Of a stretch of 64,000 nt of DNA, positions 46,896 through 57,370 are shown in pieces. Where the stretch lies: the NCBI RefSeq assembly GCF_900096995.1, contig NZ_OANT01000001.1, forward strand, positions 806,001 to 870,000, in the 5' to 3' direction. The notes beneath the pieces were generated by a model, which saw nothing but the letters and a program-made list of their open reading frames with translations, made no database searches and had not been told where the DNA came from. The stretch is from Acinetobacter puyangensis. GTDB taxonomy: Bacteria > Pseudomonadota > Gammaproteobacteria > Pseudomonadales > Moraxellaceae. How positions within the stretch are numbered: the stretch's first letter is position 1; every line of letters starts with the position of its first letter. A program made the translations under genes and the position numbers.

Positions 46896-47735
46896 TTAAT
46901 TGGTCCAGCGATTCCATGCATCACGCACTGCATATTTTGCGTGTTCCCATTTTAAACGCGATTCGCCTTTAAATTGTTCCCATTTGCTGGATAAATCATT
47001 TTCTACGTCTTCAAATTTTTTACTCTTATCATAATTCGGACGGTTTTCATAACCGAATTGATAGGCATTTCGATAATCCCGATCATAATCTAAATCGCCA
47101 TATACTTCCTGATTACGACGATAATAAGGGGTATAAATATAATTTTCCCGCCAATAAATATCTTCTGGATCACCATCTGCGGTATTGAGATAACCATTGA
47201 CTCGATTCCAGCTATCATGCGTGGCTTCACGCGCTTCTTCCCAGTTTAAACGGGAATTATTTTTCGCTTGCTCCCATTTTGTGGCAAGTTCAGGTTCGAT
47301 ATCTTCAAAATTATAATCAGGTGAATGAATGCGAGATTCATAACCCAAACGATAAGCTGAACCATAGTCTTGGTCATAATCCAGTGTACCATATTTTTCG
47401 GCAGCGGATTGGTAGTAAGGCCGTTTGGTATAAGTATCACGCCAATACGCTTCTTCAATCGTTGGATTAAATTTCTCCGCAGTATTATGACCTGCCAACG
47501 CACCCGCAATACCACCTGCAATACCACCGATCACAGCACCTACTGGACCACCGGCCAAGCCTATTGCTGCGCCTGCTGATGCTCCAAAAGCAGTGCCTAT
47601 ACCAGTTCCGACAGGATGAGAACCAGGTTCATCGGTTATCGGATCAGCATTTAATGCATCACGTTGTTCCGGGGTTAATGCTTCTTTGTCTGAATCTGGA
47701 TTTAATTTATTTGAATCAATATGAGAATTTGTCAT
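46896..47735 (-). CDS. Glycine-zipper protein with a duplicated acidic domain
   Basis: A 279-residue protein. AAGGAG seven bases before ATG 47735 sets the start. Residues about 35-75 are a glycine zipper (GTAFGASAGAAIGLAGG, GGIAGGIAGALAGH). Two copies of an 85-residue charged unit follow: each begins with YWR.xY..xPYY, passes YG.LDYD.DY..AY..GYE.R and ends in KWEQ.K..SRL.WE.A...DSW or DAW. The final motif resembles CsbD-type stress proteins. It looks like a hydrophilin-type stress protein; this role is inferred, not shown. Confidence 0.75.
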   Translation of the reverse strand: MTNSHIDSNKLNPDSDKEALTPEQRDALNADPITDEPGSHPVGTGIGTAFGASAGAAIGLAGGPVGAVIGGIAGGIAGALAGHNTAEKFNPTIEEAYWRDTYTKRPYYQSAAEKYGTLDYDQDYGSAYRLGYESRIHSPDYNFEDIEPELATKWEQAKNNSRLNWEEAREATHDSWNRVNGYLNTADGDPEDIYWRENYIYTPYYRRNQEVYGDLDYDRDYRNAYQFGYENRPNYDKSKKFEDVENDLSSKWEQFKGESRLKWEHAKYAVRDAWNRWTN

Positions 47736-48160
47736 TTCTTTACTCCTTGATTTATTAAAATTGAACCATAATAAATTGCTCAATAACTTAAATATAAATG
47801 GCATTTTTATGAATATAAACCTATATGTTGTTACAATATAGGTTGTGAATATTTTTTTAGGTGAATATATGTCAATTCTGTTGTTTGTTATTCACTTAAG
47901 ATGTTACTAAATATATGTTAAAAAAGACAACAATGTAATTTTTCAATTTAATATATTTATCTATATTTTTGAAATTTAAGCATTATTAATGCATTTATTG
48001 TTGGTGGAGAAAATTAATGTTGCAAAAATATCGTTTATGTCACATATCATTATATTTTATTTATATAAGATTACTTGATAAAACATTTATAAAAAACATA
48101 AGACGATTTTTTTTGCTACTTTAAATAGACCCTATTTTTATAGATTAAGGTAAATATAAA
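47736..48160. other. Divergent AT-rich promoter region
   Basis: About 425 very AT-rich bases between the glycine-zipper gene and the dehydrogenase gene. Both promoters are expected here. No open frame or distinct repeat was recognised. Confidence 0.5.
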
Positions 48161-49045
48161 ATGGTCAATTTAAATCAAGAGAATCAATATCCTTCAGTAC
48201 CACCAAAACAACATCAAACTCATCAACCAGGTCTACAGGACAAAATGGATCCTGAACCAGAAATTATTAAAGCTTCGCATCGGGGAAGTGACAAGTTAAA
48301 AGATAAAGTGGTGTTGATTAGTGGGGGTGATAGTGGGATAGGTCGTTCGGTTGCCGTATTATTTGCTCGGGAAGGGGCAGATGTTGCAATTATTTATCTA
48401 GAAGAGCAGGAAGATGCAGAACAAACCAAACAATGGGTAGAAAAAGAGGGGCGTAAATGTTTATTGTTAAAAGGCGACCTGAGCAATAGCCAAACCGCTG
48501 AAAAGCATGTGGAGGAGGTAATCAAGGTATTTGGTAAAATTAACATCTTAATTAATAATGCTGGGGTGCAATATCCTCAATCTGATCTGACAGACATTAG
48601 CGATGAGCAATTAGCCAAAACTTTTCATACTAATATTTTTTCGATATTTTATTTAACCAAGTATGTTCTACCGCATTTACATGAGGGCGATAGCATCATT
48701 AATAGTACCAGTATTACCAGCTATCAGGGAAATGATGCGCTCATTGATTATTCCAGTACAAAAGGTGCCATTACCACATTTACTCGTAGCCTTTCCAATA
48801 ATCTGATGAAACAGAAAAAAGGTATACGTGTGAATGGCGTTGCTCCCGGGCCGATCTGGACACCCTTAATTCCAAGTACTTTTGATGCTGAAACTGTTGC
48901 ACAATTTGGGAAAGATACTCCGATGGGAAGAATGGGGCAACCCAGCGAGGTTGCGCCAGCCTATTTATTTTTATGTTCTGATGATGCCAGTTATATTAGC
49001 GGACAAGTCATTCATGTCAATGGTGGAACGATTGTGAATGGATAA
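48161..49045 (+). CDS. Short-chain dehydrogenase/reductase, YghA-like
   Basis: NAD(P)-dependent oxidoreductase of the SDR family, 294 residues. An N-terminal extension (QENQYPSVPPKQHQTHQPG) as in E. coli YghA precedes the Rossmann motif ISGGDSGIGRSVA (about residue 53). NNAGVQ, catalytic Tyr and Lys in YSSTKGA, and NGVAPGPIWTPL follow. AAGG lies before the ATG. YghA-type enzymes are often induced in stationary phase and stress. Substrate unknown. Confidence 0.9.
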   Translation: MVNLNQENQYPSVPPKQHQTHQPGLQDKMDPEPEIIKASHRGSDKLKDKVVLISGGDSGIGRSVAVLFAREGADVAIIYLEEQEDAEQTKQWVEKEGRKCLLLKGDLSNSQTAEKHVEEVIKVFGKINILINNAGVQYPQSDLTDISDEQLAKTFHTNIFSIFYLTKYVLPHLHEGDSIINSTSITSYQGNDALIDYSSTKGAITTFTRSLSNNLMKQKKGIRVNGVAPGPIWTPLIPSTFDAETVAQFGKDTPMGRMGQPSEVAPAYLFLCSDDASYISGQVIHVNGGTIVNG

Positions 49046-49124
49046 TCAATGGTATATAGCATATAAGAATATATCTGATTTCTATAATATTTAGTCTCAT
49101 ATATCTATAGAAATGATTTAAACA

Positions 49125-49175
49125 AAAATGATGGGGCCAATGATCTAAAATGAAAATTGGTTTCCATCATTTTAT
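49125..49175 (+). terminator. Terminator after the dehydrogenase gene
   Basis: AAAATGATGG and CCATCATTTT form a 10-base stem, with an inner CCAAT and ATTGG pair, followed by TTTTATA. Confidence 0.75.
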
Positions 49176-49213
49176 AAATAATCCAAGAAAATAAATATCA
49201 ATAAACGTTCGCG

Positions 49214-49324
49214 CTATTTTTGCATTAGTCTTTTATAAATATGCCGTTCGCCTGCATAGGCATCTAAAGCAGCCGTAATAAGCCAGTGTATCTGTAACGC
49301 GAATGGTCGATGCCTGATACACAG
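49214..49324 (-). pseudogene. Possible remnant of a leftward coding sequence
   Basis: The minus strand reads RHRPFALQIHWLITAALDAY and then AGERHIYKRLMQK before a TAG at 49214-49216, about 35 codons of protein-like sequence with higher G+C than the flanks. No start or ribosome site can be found before it, and the frame runs into the Zur-type operator. It may be the tail of a deleted gene. Family not recognised. Confidence 0.35.
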
Positions 49325-49348
49325 TAGAATAACAGTTGTATAACATAA

Positions 49349-49363
49349 TGTAATATTATAACA
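49349..49363 (+). promoter_or_regulatory. Zur-type operator upstream of znuD
   Basis: TGTAATATTATAACA is a near-perfect palindrome matching the Zur box form TGTTATAATATAACA found at zinc-uptake genes of Acinetobacter. It lies 28 bases before the receptor start, so zinc-limitation control is expected. Confidence 0.65.
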
Positions 49364-49391
49364 TAACAATTAGTATAAATAGGAGATTACT

Positions 49392-51723
49392 GTGCGCCCT
49401 CATGCTTTATCCATTGCAATTTTACTGTCAATCCATCATGCACATGCTTCTGAAACAGAAGAAATTATTTCTCTACCGCTGATTCAGGTTAATGCAGAAC
49501 AACTTACTTTGGTGGACAATGTGGTAAAGGTTGAAAACCGGAATGCAGATAATAAAACTTTGGGAGATGCACTAAAACATATCTCTGGCGTACAAAGCAG
49601 TGCTTTTGGTCCAAATGCAGGAGCACCAGTCATCCGAAGTTTAAGTGGGAATCGTGTACAAATTCTGGAAGATGGCGCATCAATCTATGGTATGAATGCT
49701 ATCAGCGGTGATATTAGCATTCCTTTTGATCCTTTGTTTAGCCAAACCATCACAGTCAATAAATCGTCAGATAGTGTGCGTTATGGCGGTAATGCCATTG
49801 GTGGAAGTGTCAATATTGATACAGGCTTGATTGATATGGATATGTCGGATAAAAATGCCAATCTGGAAGTAGTGGCAAAAAAAGGCTGGAATGATTTTAA
49901 TGCCAAGGGGTTTAAGCTTAATTTAAATAATCAGCATAATTTTTCGACCAATTTTTTGTTTTCTACGCAGGATATTTCTTCTTATAAAATTCCCGGAAAT
50001 AGCAAAGCAAGCGTATGTAATACTGCTTTATTTCCTGTCAGTGGGGGCACCAATACTGCATTGGCTGATGCCTGCCAAAAAGAAGCGCGGGTTCAACAGG
50101 TATATAACACTGCTTCACAGCCTTATATTGATCAATTTATGACAGAAAATCCAGACTGGGCAGATGGTACATTTTCATTTTATACCGATCAACCCACTTC
50201 TGTTTGGAGTGGTAAAAACTATATCAATCCGGAAAACCCTGATTATGTTCCGGATACACCCAAATATACTCAAAATAAAATCAATAGAGATGTGACACCC
50301 GACTATAAAAATAAACTGGGGAATAGTTATTTTGAAAATCAGCATTATGCCATTGGGAGCACTTATTTATTTGATCGCGGCTATATTGGTATCAGTGCGG
50401 ATTCGAAAAAAAGTGAATATGGGGTACCGGGATTTTCGCTGGAAAATAAATCATTTCAAGCCCATTATGATGATGGATTGCCCGTTGGTGTCAAAACTGA
50501 CCAACGAAAATATACACTACAAAGCCAGTTAAATTTTGAATCACCTTTTTTAAACCAAATCCAGTTTAACACCAATAAATTGATCAACACTTCTAGTGAA
50601 TATTTAGGGGCAGAAATTGCCAATCGCTATAAATTTGATACGCAACAGGCAGAGTTATTACTCAAACATCAACCGATGAAATTGTTAAGTGGTTTTATTG
50701 GATTGAATTACGTCGATCGCAAAGTTAAAGGGCAGGGGGAGTTACGTTATCTACCTGATCTCAACACACAAACGCAGGCAATATTTATTAAAGAAAAGTT
50801 GGACTTTAACTGGTTAGAATTAGACGCAGGCTATCGTACAGAGCGGGTAGAGCATAAAGTTCAGGACAGTGATTTTAAGACGTCCAGAAATTCACCCAAT
50901 GTAGAATTAAAGGATCGTAAATTTAATCTGGATAGTTTTAATGTTGGATCATATCTAAAATTTAATGATTTAATCGGACGTAAAATTACGTTATTCGGTT
51001 TCGGAAAGAGCGCCGGAAATTAATGAGTTATATGCAAGTAATGCGCATTATTCGATTATGCTACAAGAAGAAGGGAATCAAAATCTTAAAGAAGAAAAAT
51101 CTAAGAATCTAGAATTATCAGGGTTGATTCATTATAAGGATTTCAATTTTGAGGCGACTGTTTATAAGATGAAATATGATAATTATCTATATCTGACCCA
51201 TTCAGGTTTACAAACAGCAAATCGCTTGCCGCTCAAATATTGGACACAGGTAGATACTGAAATTACTGGTTTTGAAATTGATGTCAAACAAAAAGTTGAT
51301 TTAAACTATTATGGCAATTTGATTCTTTCTGCTTTTGCAGATTTAGTCAAAAACAAGAACCTTAATCCGAATCAATATAGCCTGTTTAATGACGGCAATT
51401 ATTTACCGAATATGCCGACCAACCGTTATGGGGCAAATATTGAATGGGAGAAAAATGATTGGTCGGCCCGATTATCCAGTATTTATTATGATAAACCTCA
51501 GTATCTGGGTAAAAATGTATCTCAGGAAATTCCTTTACCTGCATATAACATGGTTGATCTACAAATTCGTAAACATTTAAAACTACATAATGCAGATTTT
51601 GATGTGTTTTTAAATGGTTCAAATTTGTTAGATGAAGATGCCCGACCACAAAATTCACCATTAAAATATATTGCACCACTTCCCGGGCGTGGATTTCAAA
51701 TTGGTGTAAGCATGAAACTTTAA
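49392..51723 (+). pseudogene. znuD: ZnuD-like TonB-dependent receptor, frameshifted
   Basis: Outer-membrane receptor predicted to import zinc or a zinc carrier. The GTG start at 49392 has AGGAG six bases before it. A signal peptide (ending AHAS), plug domain (GDALKHISGVQSSAFGPNAG, VRYGGNAIGGSVNID) and beta-barrel follow. The frame stops at 51023 after FGFGKSAGN. A second frame continues the barrel from about 51000 with SERAPEINELYASNAHYSIM, then 51058-51723 to the terminal RGFQIGVSMKL. Losing or gaining bases near 50998-51003 explains this, so the gene appears inactivated unless the base call is wrong. Confidence 0.82.
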
Positions 51724-51748
51724 GTATTGAATAATTTTTGTTTGATAA

Positions 51749-51798
51749 CATCAAGACAGCCTATGATCTTAAGGATTATTAGGTTGTCTTGATGAAGT
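51749..51798 (+). terminator. Terminator-like hairpin after znuD
   Basis: CATCAAGACAGCCTA and TAGGTTGTCTTGATG form a 15-base stem with one G-T pair, followed by AAGTTTTAC. It separates the receptor gene from the far end of the CRISPR array. Confidence 0.6.
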
Positions 51799-54700
51799 TT
51801 TACATCTTTGTAAGCGACCTATGCGGTAGAGTAAAGAATTTTTAAGGATTCTAAGCAGTGTATGCCACCTAAACCACGACGCTTTTAAGATGCTCTATCC
51901 CGTAAATTTCTAAGCGGTGTATGCCACCGTGAACCAACATCAGCAATCACTACGCGAACGGGTGGTTTTCTAAGCGGTGTATGCCACCGTGAACCAGCTG
52001 ATTCAAAATCAATCGCCATGCCTTGTTTTCTAAGCGGTGTATGCCACCGTGAACACTTATCAAAACGTATGGAAAATTACTTAAATTTTCTAAGCGGTGT
52101 ATGCCACCGTGAACTCAATTACAACAATAACAGTAAAGGAATCAAATTTCTAAGCGGTGTATGCCACCGTGAACCATTCAAGCCCCATTAACTCCCCTGC
52201 TCGCATTTTCTAAGCGGTGTATGCCACCGTGAACGAAACTAAATCTGGTGCTTTTGATGTAAGTAAGTTTCTAAGCGGTGTATGCCACCGTGAACCAAAC
52301 AAAGCATTGATCATTGATGCAGACAAATTTCTAAGCGGTGTATGCCACCGTAAACCACCACAGCATACATCGACACTGGTGGTGTCTTTTCTAAGCGGTG
52401 TATGCCACCGTGAACTTTCTCCAGTGAGATGAATCAACCGCATGATTTTTCTAAGCGGTGTATGCCACCGTGAACTTGTAATTATTGCAATCGTTGTGAT
52501 TGCCCTATTTCTAAGCGGTGTATGCCACCGTGAACACGGCATTGTTGAAAATATCCGTAAAGAACTGTTTCTAAGCGGTGTATGCCACCGTGAACGATTT
52601 GATTTCACCAGATTGGGCTTGGAATCAGTTTCTAAGCGGTGTATGCCACCGTGAACCACTATCCTTGTTTTTTTCTGCTGAAAAGTTATTTCTAAGCGGT
52701 GTATGCCACCGTGAACTATTATGAAACGCCATTTAATATGTATGGGTTTTTCTAAGCGGTGTATGCCACCGTGAACTATCTAACACATCACTCTGAAATC
52801 CTTTGACTTTTCTAAGCGGTGTATGCCACCGTGAACTCGGTACACCAGTTTATGAACATTTTTACATCTTTCTAAGCGGTGTATGCCACCGTGAACTCGT
52901 ACGACAACAGGTTGGGATGGTGGTGTTTTTTCTAAGCGGTGTATGCCACCGTGAACTCAGTCCCCAAAATGCAATCAAATTGGCGATGTTTCTAAGCGGT
53001 GTATGCCACCGTGAACGGTGGCGTAGTCTTCCGGGAAAATATTCCATGTTTCTAAGCGGTGTATGCCACCGTGAACATTTCCGGTACAAATTTCACATAC
53101 ACAGGGTCTTTCTAAGCGGTGTATGCCACCGTGAACTATCAACATCATTTAAGATGCAGATCGTTTATTTTCTAAGCGGTGTATGCCACCGTGAACAGAC
53201 CATATAGAGTGATTTACCAGTTCTCGGCTTTCTAAGCGGTGTATGCCACCGTGAACTCTTGCTGCAATAATGCATATTTTTCTTTGGATTTTCTAAGCGG
53301 TGTATGCCACCGTGAACATTGATACTTTACCAAATATGGATTTTCCACTTTTCTAAGCGGTGTATGCCACCGTGAACCTTTGAATGCGAAAGTTGATGCT
53401 TTAAATGCCTTTCTAAGCGGTGTATGCCACCGTGAACCAAGCCTATAATTTAGAACCTTGTCCTATGCATTTCTAAGCGGTGTATGCCACCGTGAACTGT
53501 TGGATGCGGCGCTTGCGTCGACGTCGGACTTTCTAAGCGGTGTATGCCACCGTGAACTTGATGCTTTGAAATTTGTAAAACCAGCAGTTTTTCTAAGCGG
53601 TGTATGCCACCGTGAACAAATATGATGACGGGCATCGCAGCCACCTAGGTTTCTAAGCGGTGTATGCCACCGTGAACCGGCAGCCCGCTTGATCATACTC
53701 ATTTAATTGTTTCTAAGCGGTGTATGCCACCGTGAACGCCAATTTAGGGTTTATCAACTAGAACCCATCTTTCTAAGCGGTGTATGCCACCGTGAACCCG
53801 CTTTCTGATTTAGTTCGTAAATTGAATATTTTCTAAGCGGTGTATGCCACCGTGAACAACCCAATGAATAAAAACCGGAATCTTCCGAATTTCTAAGCGG
53901 TGTATGCCACCGTGAACATTTGACCTTTGGTTCGACAAGTTCAATCGTCTTTCTAAGCGGTGTATGCCACCGTGAACGTTATGACCCGCGCCGTATGGAT
54001 TTGTTGTTGTTTCTAAGCGGTGTATGCCACCGTGAACGAATGGTGCTGTTCTTATTTTAAAAGCTGATTTTTCTAAGCGGTGTATGCCACCGTGAACGTA
54101 CGAGCTACTTTCGTCATTTGAGTAAAAATTTTCTAAGCGGTGTATGCCACCGTGAACCTGTACTGACTTCAACGGAATTAGGAACGTATTTTCTAAGCGG
54201 TGTATGCCACCGTGAACGTGTACGTGTTCATCTTCAAGATCATGAGGTTTTTCTAAGCGGTGTATGCCACCGTGAACATATAAAAGGTAAGATGTTTATG
54301 CAATATTTGTTTCTAAGCGGTGTATGCCACCGTGAACCGAGTCCGAAATAGTCTTAAAAAATTCCGTCCTTTCTAAGCGGTGTATGCCACCGTGAACTGT
54401 TCAACGGTATTTGTACTTAAAATTGCCCCTTTCTAAGCGGTGTATGCCACCGTGAACGAAGCTGCCCCCTTTTATAATATGGGGGTAATTTTCTAAGCGG
54501 TGTATGCCACCGTGAACACACGTATGGGCAGTTTTACAAAGATTATCCGTTTCTAAGCGGTGTATGCCACCGTGAACTTGGCATTTTACGCCACATCAGG
54601 ATTTAGCCATTTCTAAGCGGTGTATGCCACCGTGAACTGGGTGATTTACAAGCTGTGCAACTTGTCCTTTTTCTAAGCGGTGTATGCCACCGTGAACTTC

Positions 54701-56918
54701 TCCTTCGCCGTATGTACCTTGCAAATATTTTTCTAAGCGGTGTATGCCACCGTGAACACCACGACTAACAACACAATTAACGCTCGACTTTTCTAAGCGG
54801 TGTATGCCACCGTGAACTCACTGGTTGCCATACGTTGCCAAGTTTGCAATTTCTAAGCGGTGTATGCCACCGTGAACAGTGGTTAGGGTGAAAATCTTTC
54901 AGGGGTTCATTTCTAAGCGGTGTATGCCACCGTGAACCCTTAGGGTGTGGTGGCTGGTGTGCGAGTAATTTTCTAAGCGGTGTATGCCACCGTGAACTTA
55001 ATATTTGTTGTATTTGTTGCTCTTTATCATTTCTAAGCGGTGTATGCCACCGTGAACCGGTTCGTCTTTCTCATCTATCTAAAGACTTTTTTCTAAGCGG
55101 TGTATGCCACCGTGAACGGATTAATGCATGCTGCTGCAATACTTAACGATTTCTAAGCGGTGTATGCCACCGTGAACATTAAACCTTGTTCCCTAGCTTG
55201 CTGCATCTTTTTCTAAGCGGTGTATGCCACCGTGAACTTAAGGTTGATTCTCTCACCAAAGGTTGGTCATTTCTAAGCGGTGTATGCCACCGTGAACTGG
55301 TGGAATACTCGGATCGCATCTCATGGGGTTTTCTAAGCGGTGTATGCCACCGTGAACTTTTCCTAGGCATATATGCCCTAGTGATAGGATTTCTAAGCGG
55401 TGTATGCCACCGTGAACCTACAAATGCATTGGGGATTTGGAACGAGTTCTTTCTAAGCGGTGTATGCCACCGTGAACTTATTAGGGCTTCATCAAGCGTT
55501 ACACCTTCTTTTCTAAGCGGTGTATGCCACCGTGAACTTTGGCTGAAGGGCTAGAGGAGTGGCAATAATTTTCTAAGCGGTGTATGCCACCGTGAACGAG
55601 CCCATGATTGGCCCGCATTGGGCAGCGACTTTCTAAGCGGTGTATGCCACCGTGAACTGATTAGCGCGATAAAGCGCATTATAACGGTATTTCTAAGCGG
55701 TGTATGCCACCGTGAACGAGTTGGGGCTGGTAGTATTATTCATCTTGAATTTCTAAGCGGTGTATGCCACCGTGAACTGCAAGCGTTTTGCTCGTAAAGT
55801 TTATGTTAATTTCTAAGCGGTGTATGCCACCGTGAACGATGATTAATGCTAAGAATTCTTTTTATATTCTTTCTAAGCGGTGTATGCCACCGTGAACTTT
55901 CGCAGTCTGATTGTAAAAAATACATGTCTTTTCTAAGCGGTGTATGCCACCGTGAACAAATACTTGTGATCGGCTTCATCAAGCTTTACTTTCTAAGCGG
56001 TGTATGCCACCGTGAACATAAACAGTAATATGGTCAGCATTCTTAGCAGTTTCTAAGCGGTGTATGCCACCGTGAACTTTAGTCTTCATGACTTCAAAGC
56101 CGTACTTTTTTTCTAAGCGGTGTATGCCACCGTGAACACGGGATTTGGAACAGAGCAACAGCGCGTACATTTCTAAGCGGTGTATGCCACCGTGAACCAG
56201 AAAACAAGACATTGCCGTTCGCATCCTTTTTTCTAAGCGGTGTATGCCACCGTGAACTTCTATTTCTTCTGATATGCCTAACCTTCATATTTCTAAGCGG
56301 TGTATGCCACCGTGAACTAGCACAATTAAGCATGCATTAGAAATACAGATTTCTAAGCGGTGTATGCCACCGTGAACGCTTGTTCTTGTAATGCGTCCAG
56401 TGTGGTCAATTTTCTAAGCGGTGTATGCCACCGTGAACGACGCGCCTCGTCGAAAAGTTGGGACGCAGCATTTCTAAGCGGTGTATGCCACCGTGAACGA
56501 TAAAAGCTGTTCACGTTCTTTCTTTGGTGTTTTCTAAGCGGTGTATGCCACCGTGAACCATGTCGTGCAATATGTGTTTGCGCATGGTTCTTTCTAAGCG
56601 GTGTATGCCACCGTGAACAGTTCCACTTAATGCCATCTGCTCAGCATGAATTTCTAAGCGGTGTATGCCACCGTGAACGACAAGTTGACATTCTTAATGT
56701 CACCTGTTATTTTCTAAGCGGTGTATGCCACCGTGAACTAATGGCTGGCAATCTTGCTGTAGCTATGGAATTTCTAAGCGGTGTATGCCACCGTGAACGG
56801 TTACATTCTCTTTTGATCAATCCGAGCTTGTTTCTAAGCGGTGTATGCCACCGTGAACCGTACTACAGAACAACGAGAACAAGATTATCATTTCTAAGCG
56901 GTGTATGCCACCGTGAAC

Positions 56919-57190
56919 TTTGCACCAGTCGATTTACAAACTGTTGTGTATTTCTAAGCGGTGTATGCCACCGTGAACATCAAGTAAAACAAGTTCCTGT
57001 ATTTTCAGGCTTTCTAAGCGGTGTATGCCACCGTGAACTTTGATCTGAAGCAACTTCTGAAAATGTAGAATTTCTAAGCGGTGTATGCCACCGTGAACAG
57101 AAAATGTATATGAGAATGTAGAACCAGTGGTTTCTAAGCGGTGTATGCCACCGTGAACTTGCACCAGTCGATTTACAAACTGTTGTGTAA
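56919..57190 (-). repeat. Two overlapping spacers from one target, slipped by one base
   Basis: Spacer 56919-56950 and spacer 57159-57190 share 31 bases (both contain GCACCAGTCGATTTAC) but start one base apart. Three other spacers lie between them, so they are separate acquisitions. Confidence 0.9.
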
Positions 57191-57278
57191 TTTCTAAGCG
57201 GTGTATGCCACCGTGAACCGATATATCGGACTTAAGTCCACTCTAAAGATTTTCTAAGCGGTGTATGCCACCGTGAAC

Positions 57279-57370
57279 TTGATAACGAATAAGTTGCCAA
57301 AGGTTAGTTGTTTCTAAGCGGTGTATGCCACCGTGAACTTGATAACGAATAAGTTGCCAAAGGTTAGTTG
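57279..57370 (-). repeat. Duplicated adjacent spacers
   Basis: Spacers 57279-57310 and 57339-57370 are identical (both begin TTGATAACGAATAAG) and separated by one repeat. A single repeat-spacer unit seems to have been duplicated within the array. Confidence 0.95.

Noticed and set aside
53378..53589. Two spacers sharing TTGATGCTTT(A/G)AA as a possible common target
   Set aside because: Twelve bases of likeness with different context is too little to claim a shared protospacer.
57039..57130. Neighbouring spacers sharing GAAAATGTA and ATGTAGAA
   Set aside because: The match is about 12 bases with a mismatch, and the flanking bases do not align. Chance is sufficient in AT-rich sequence.
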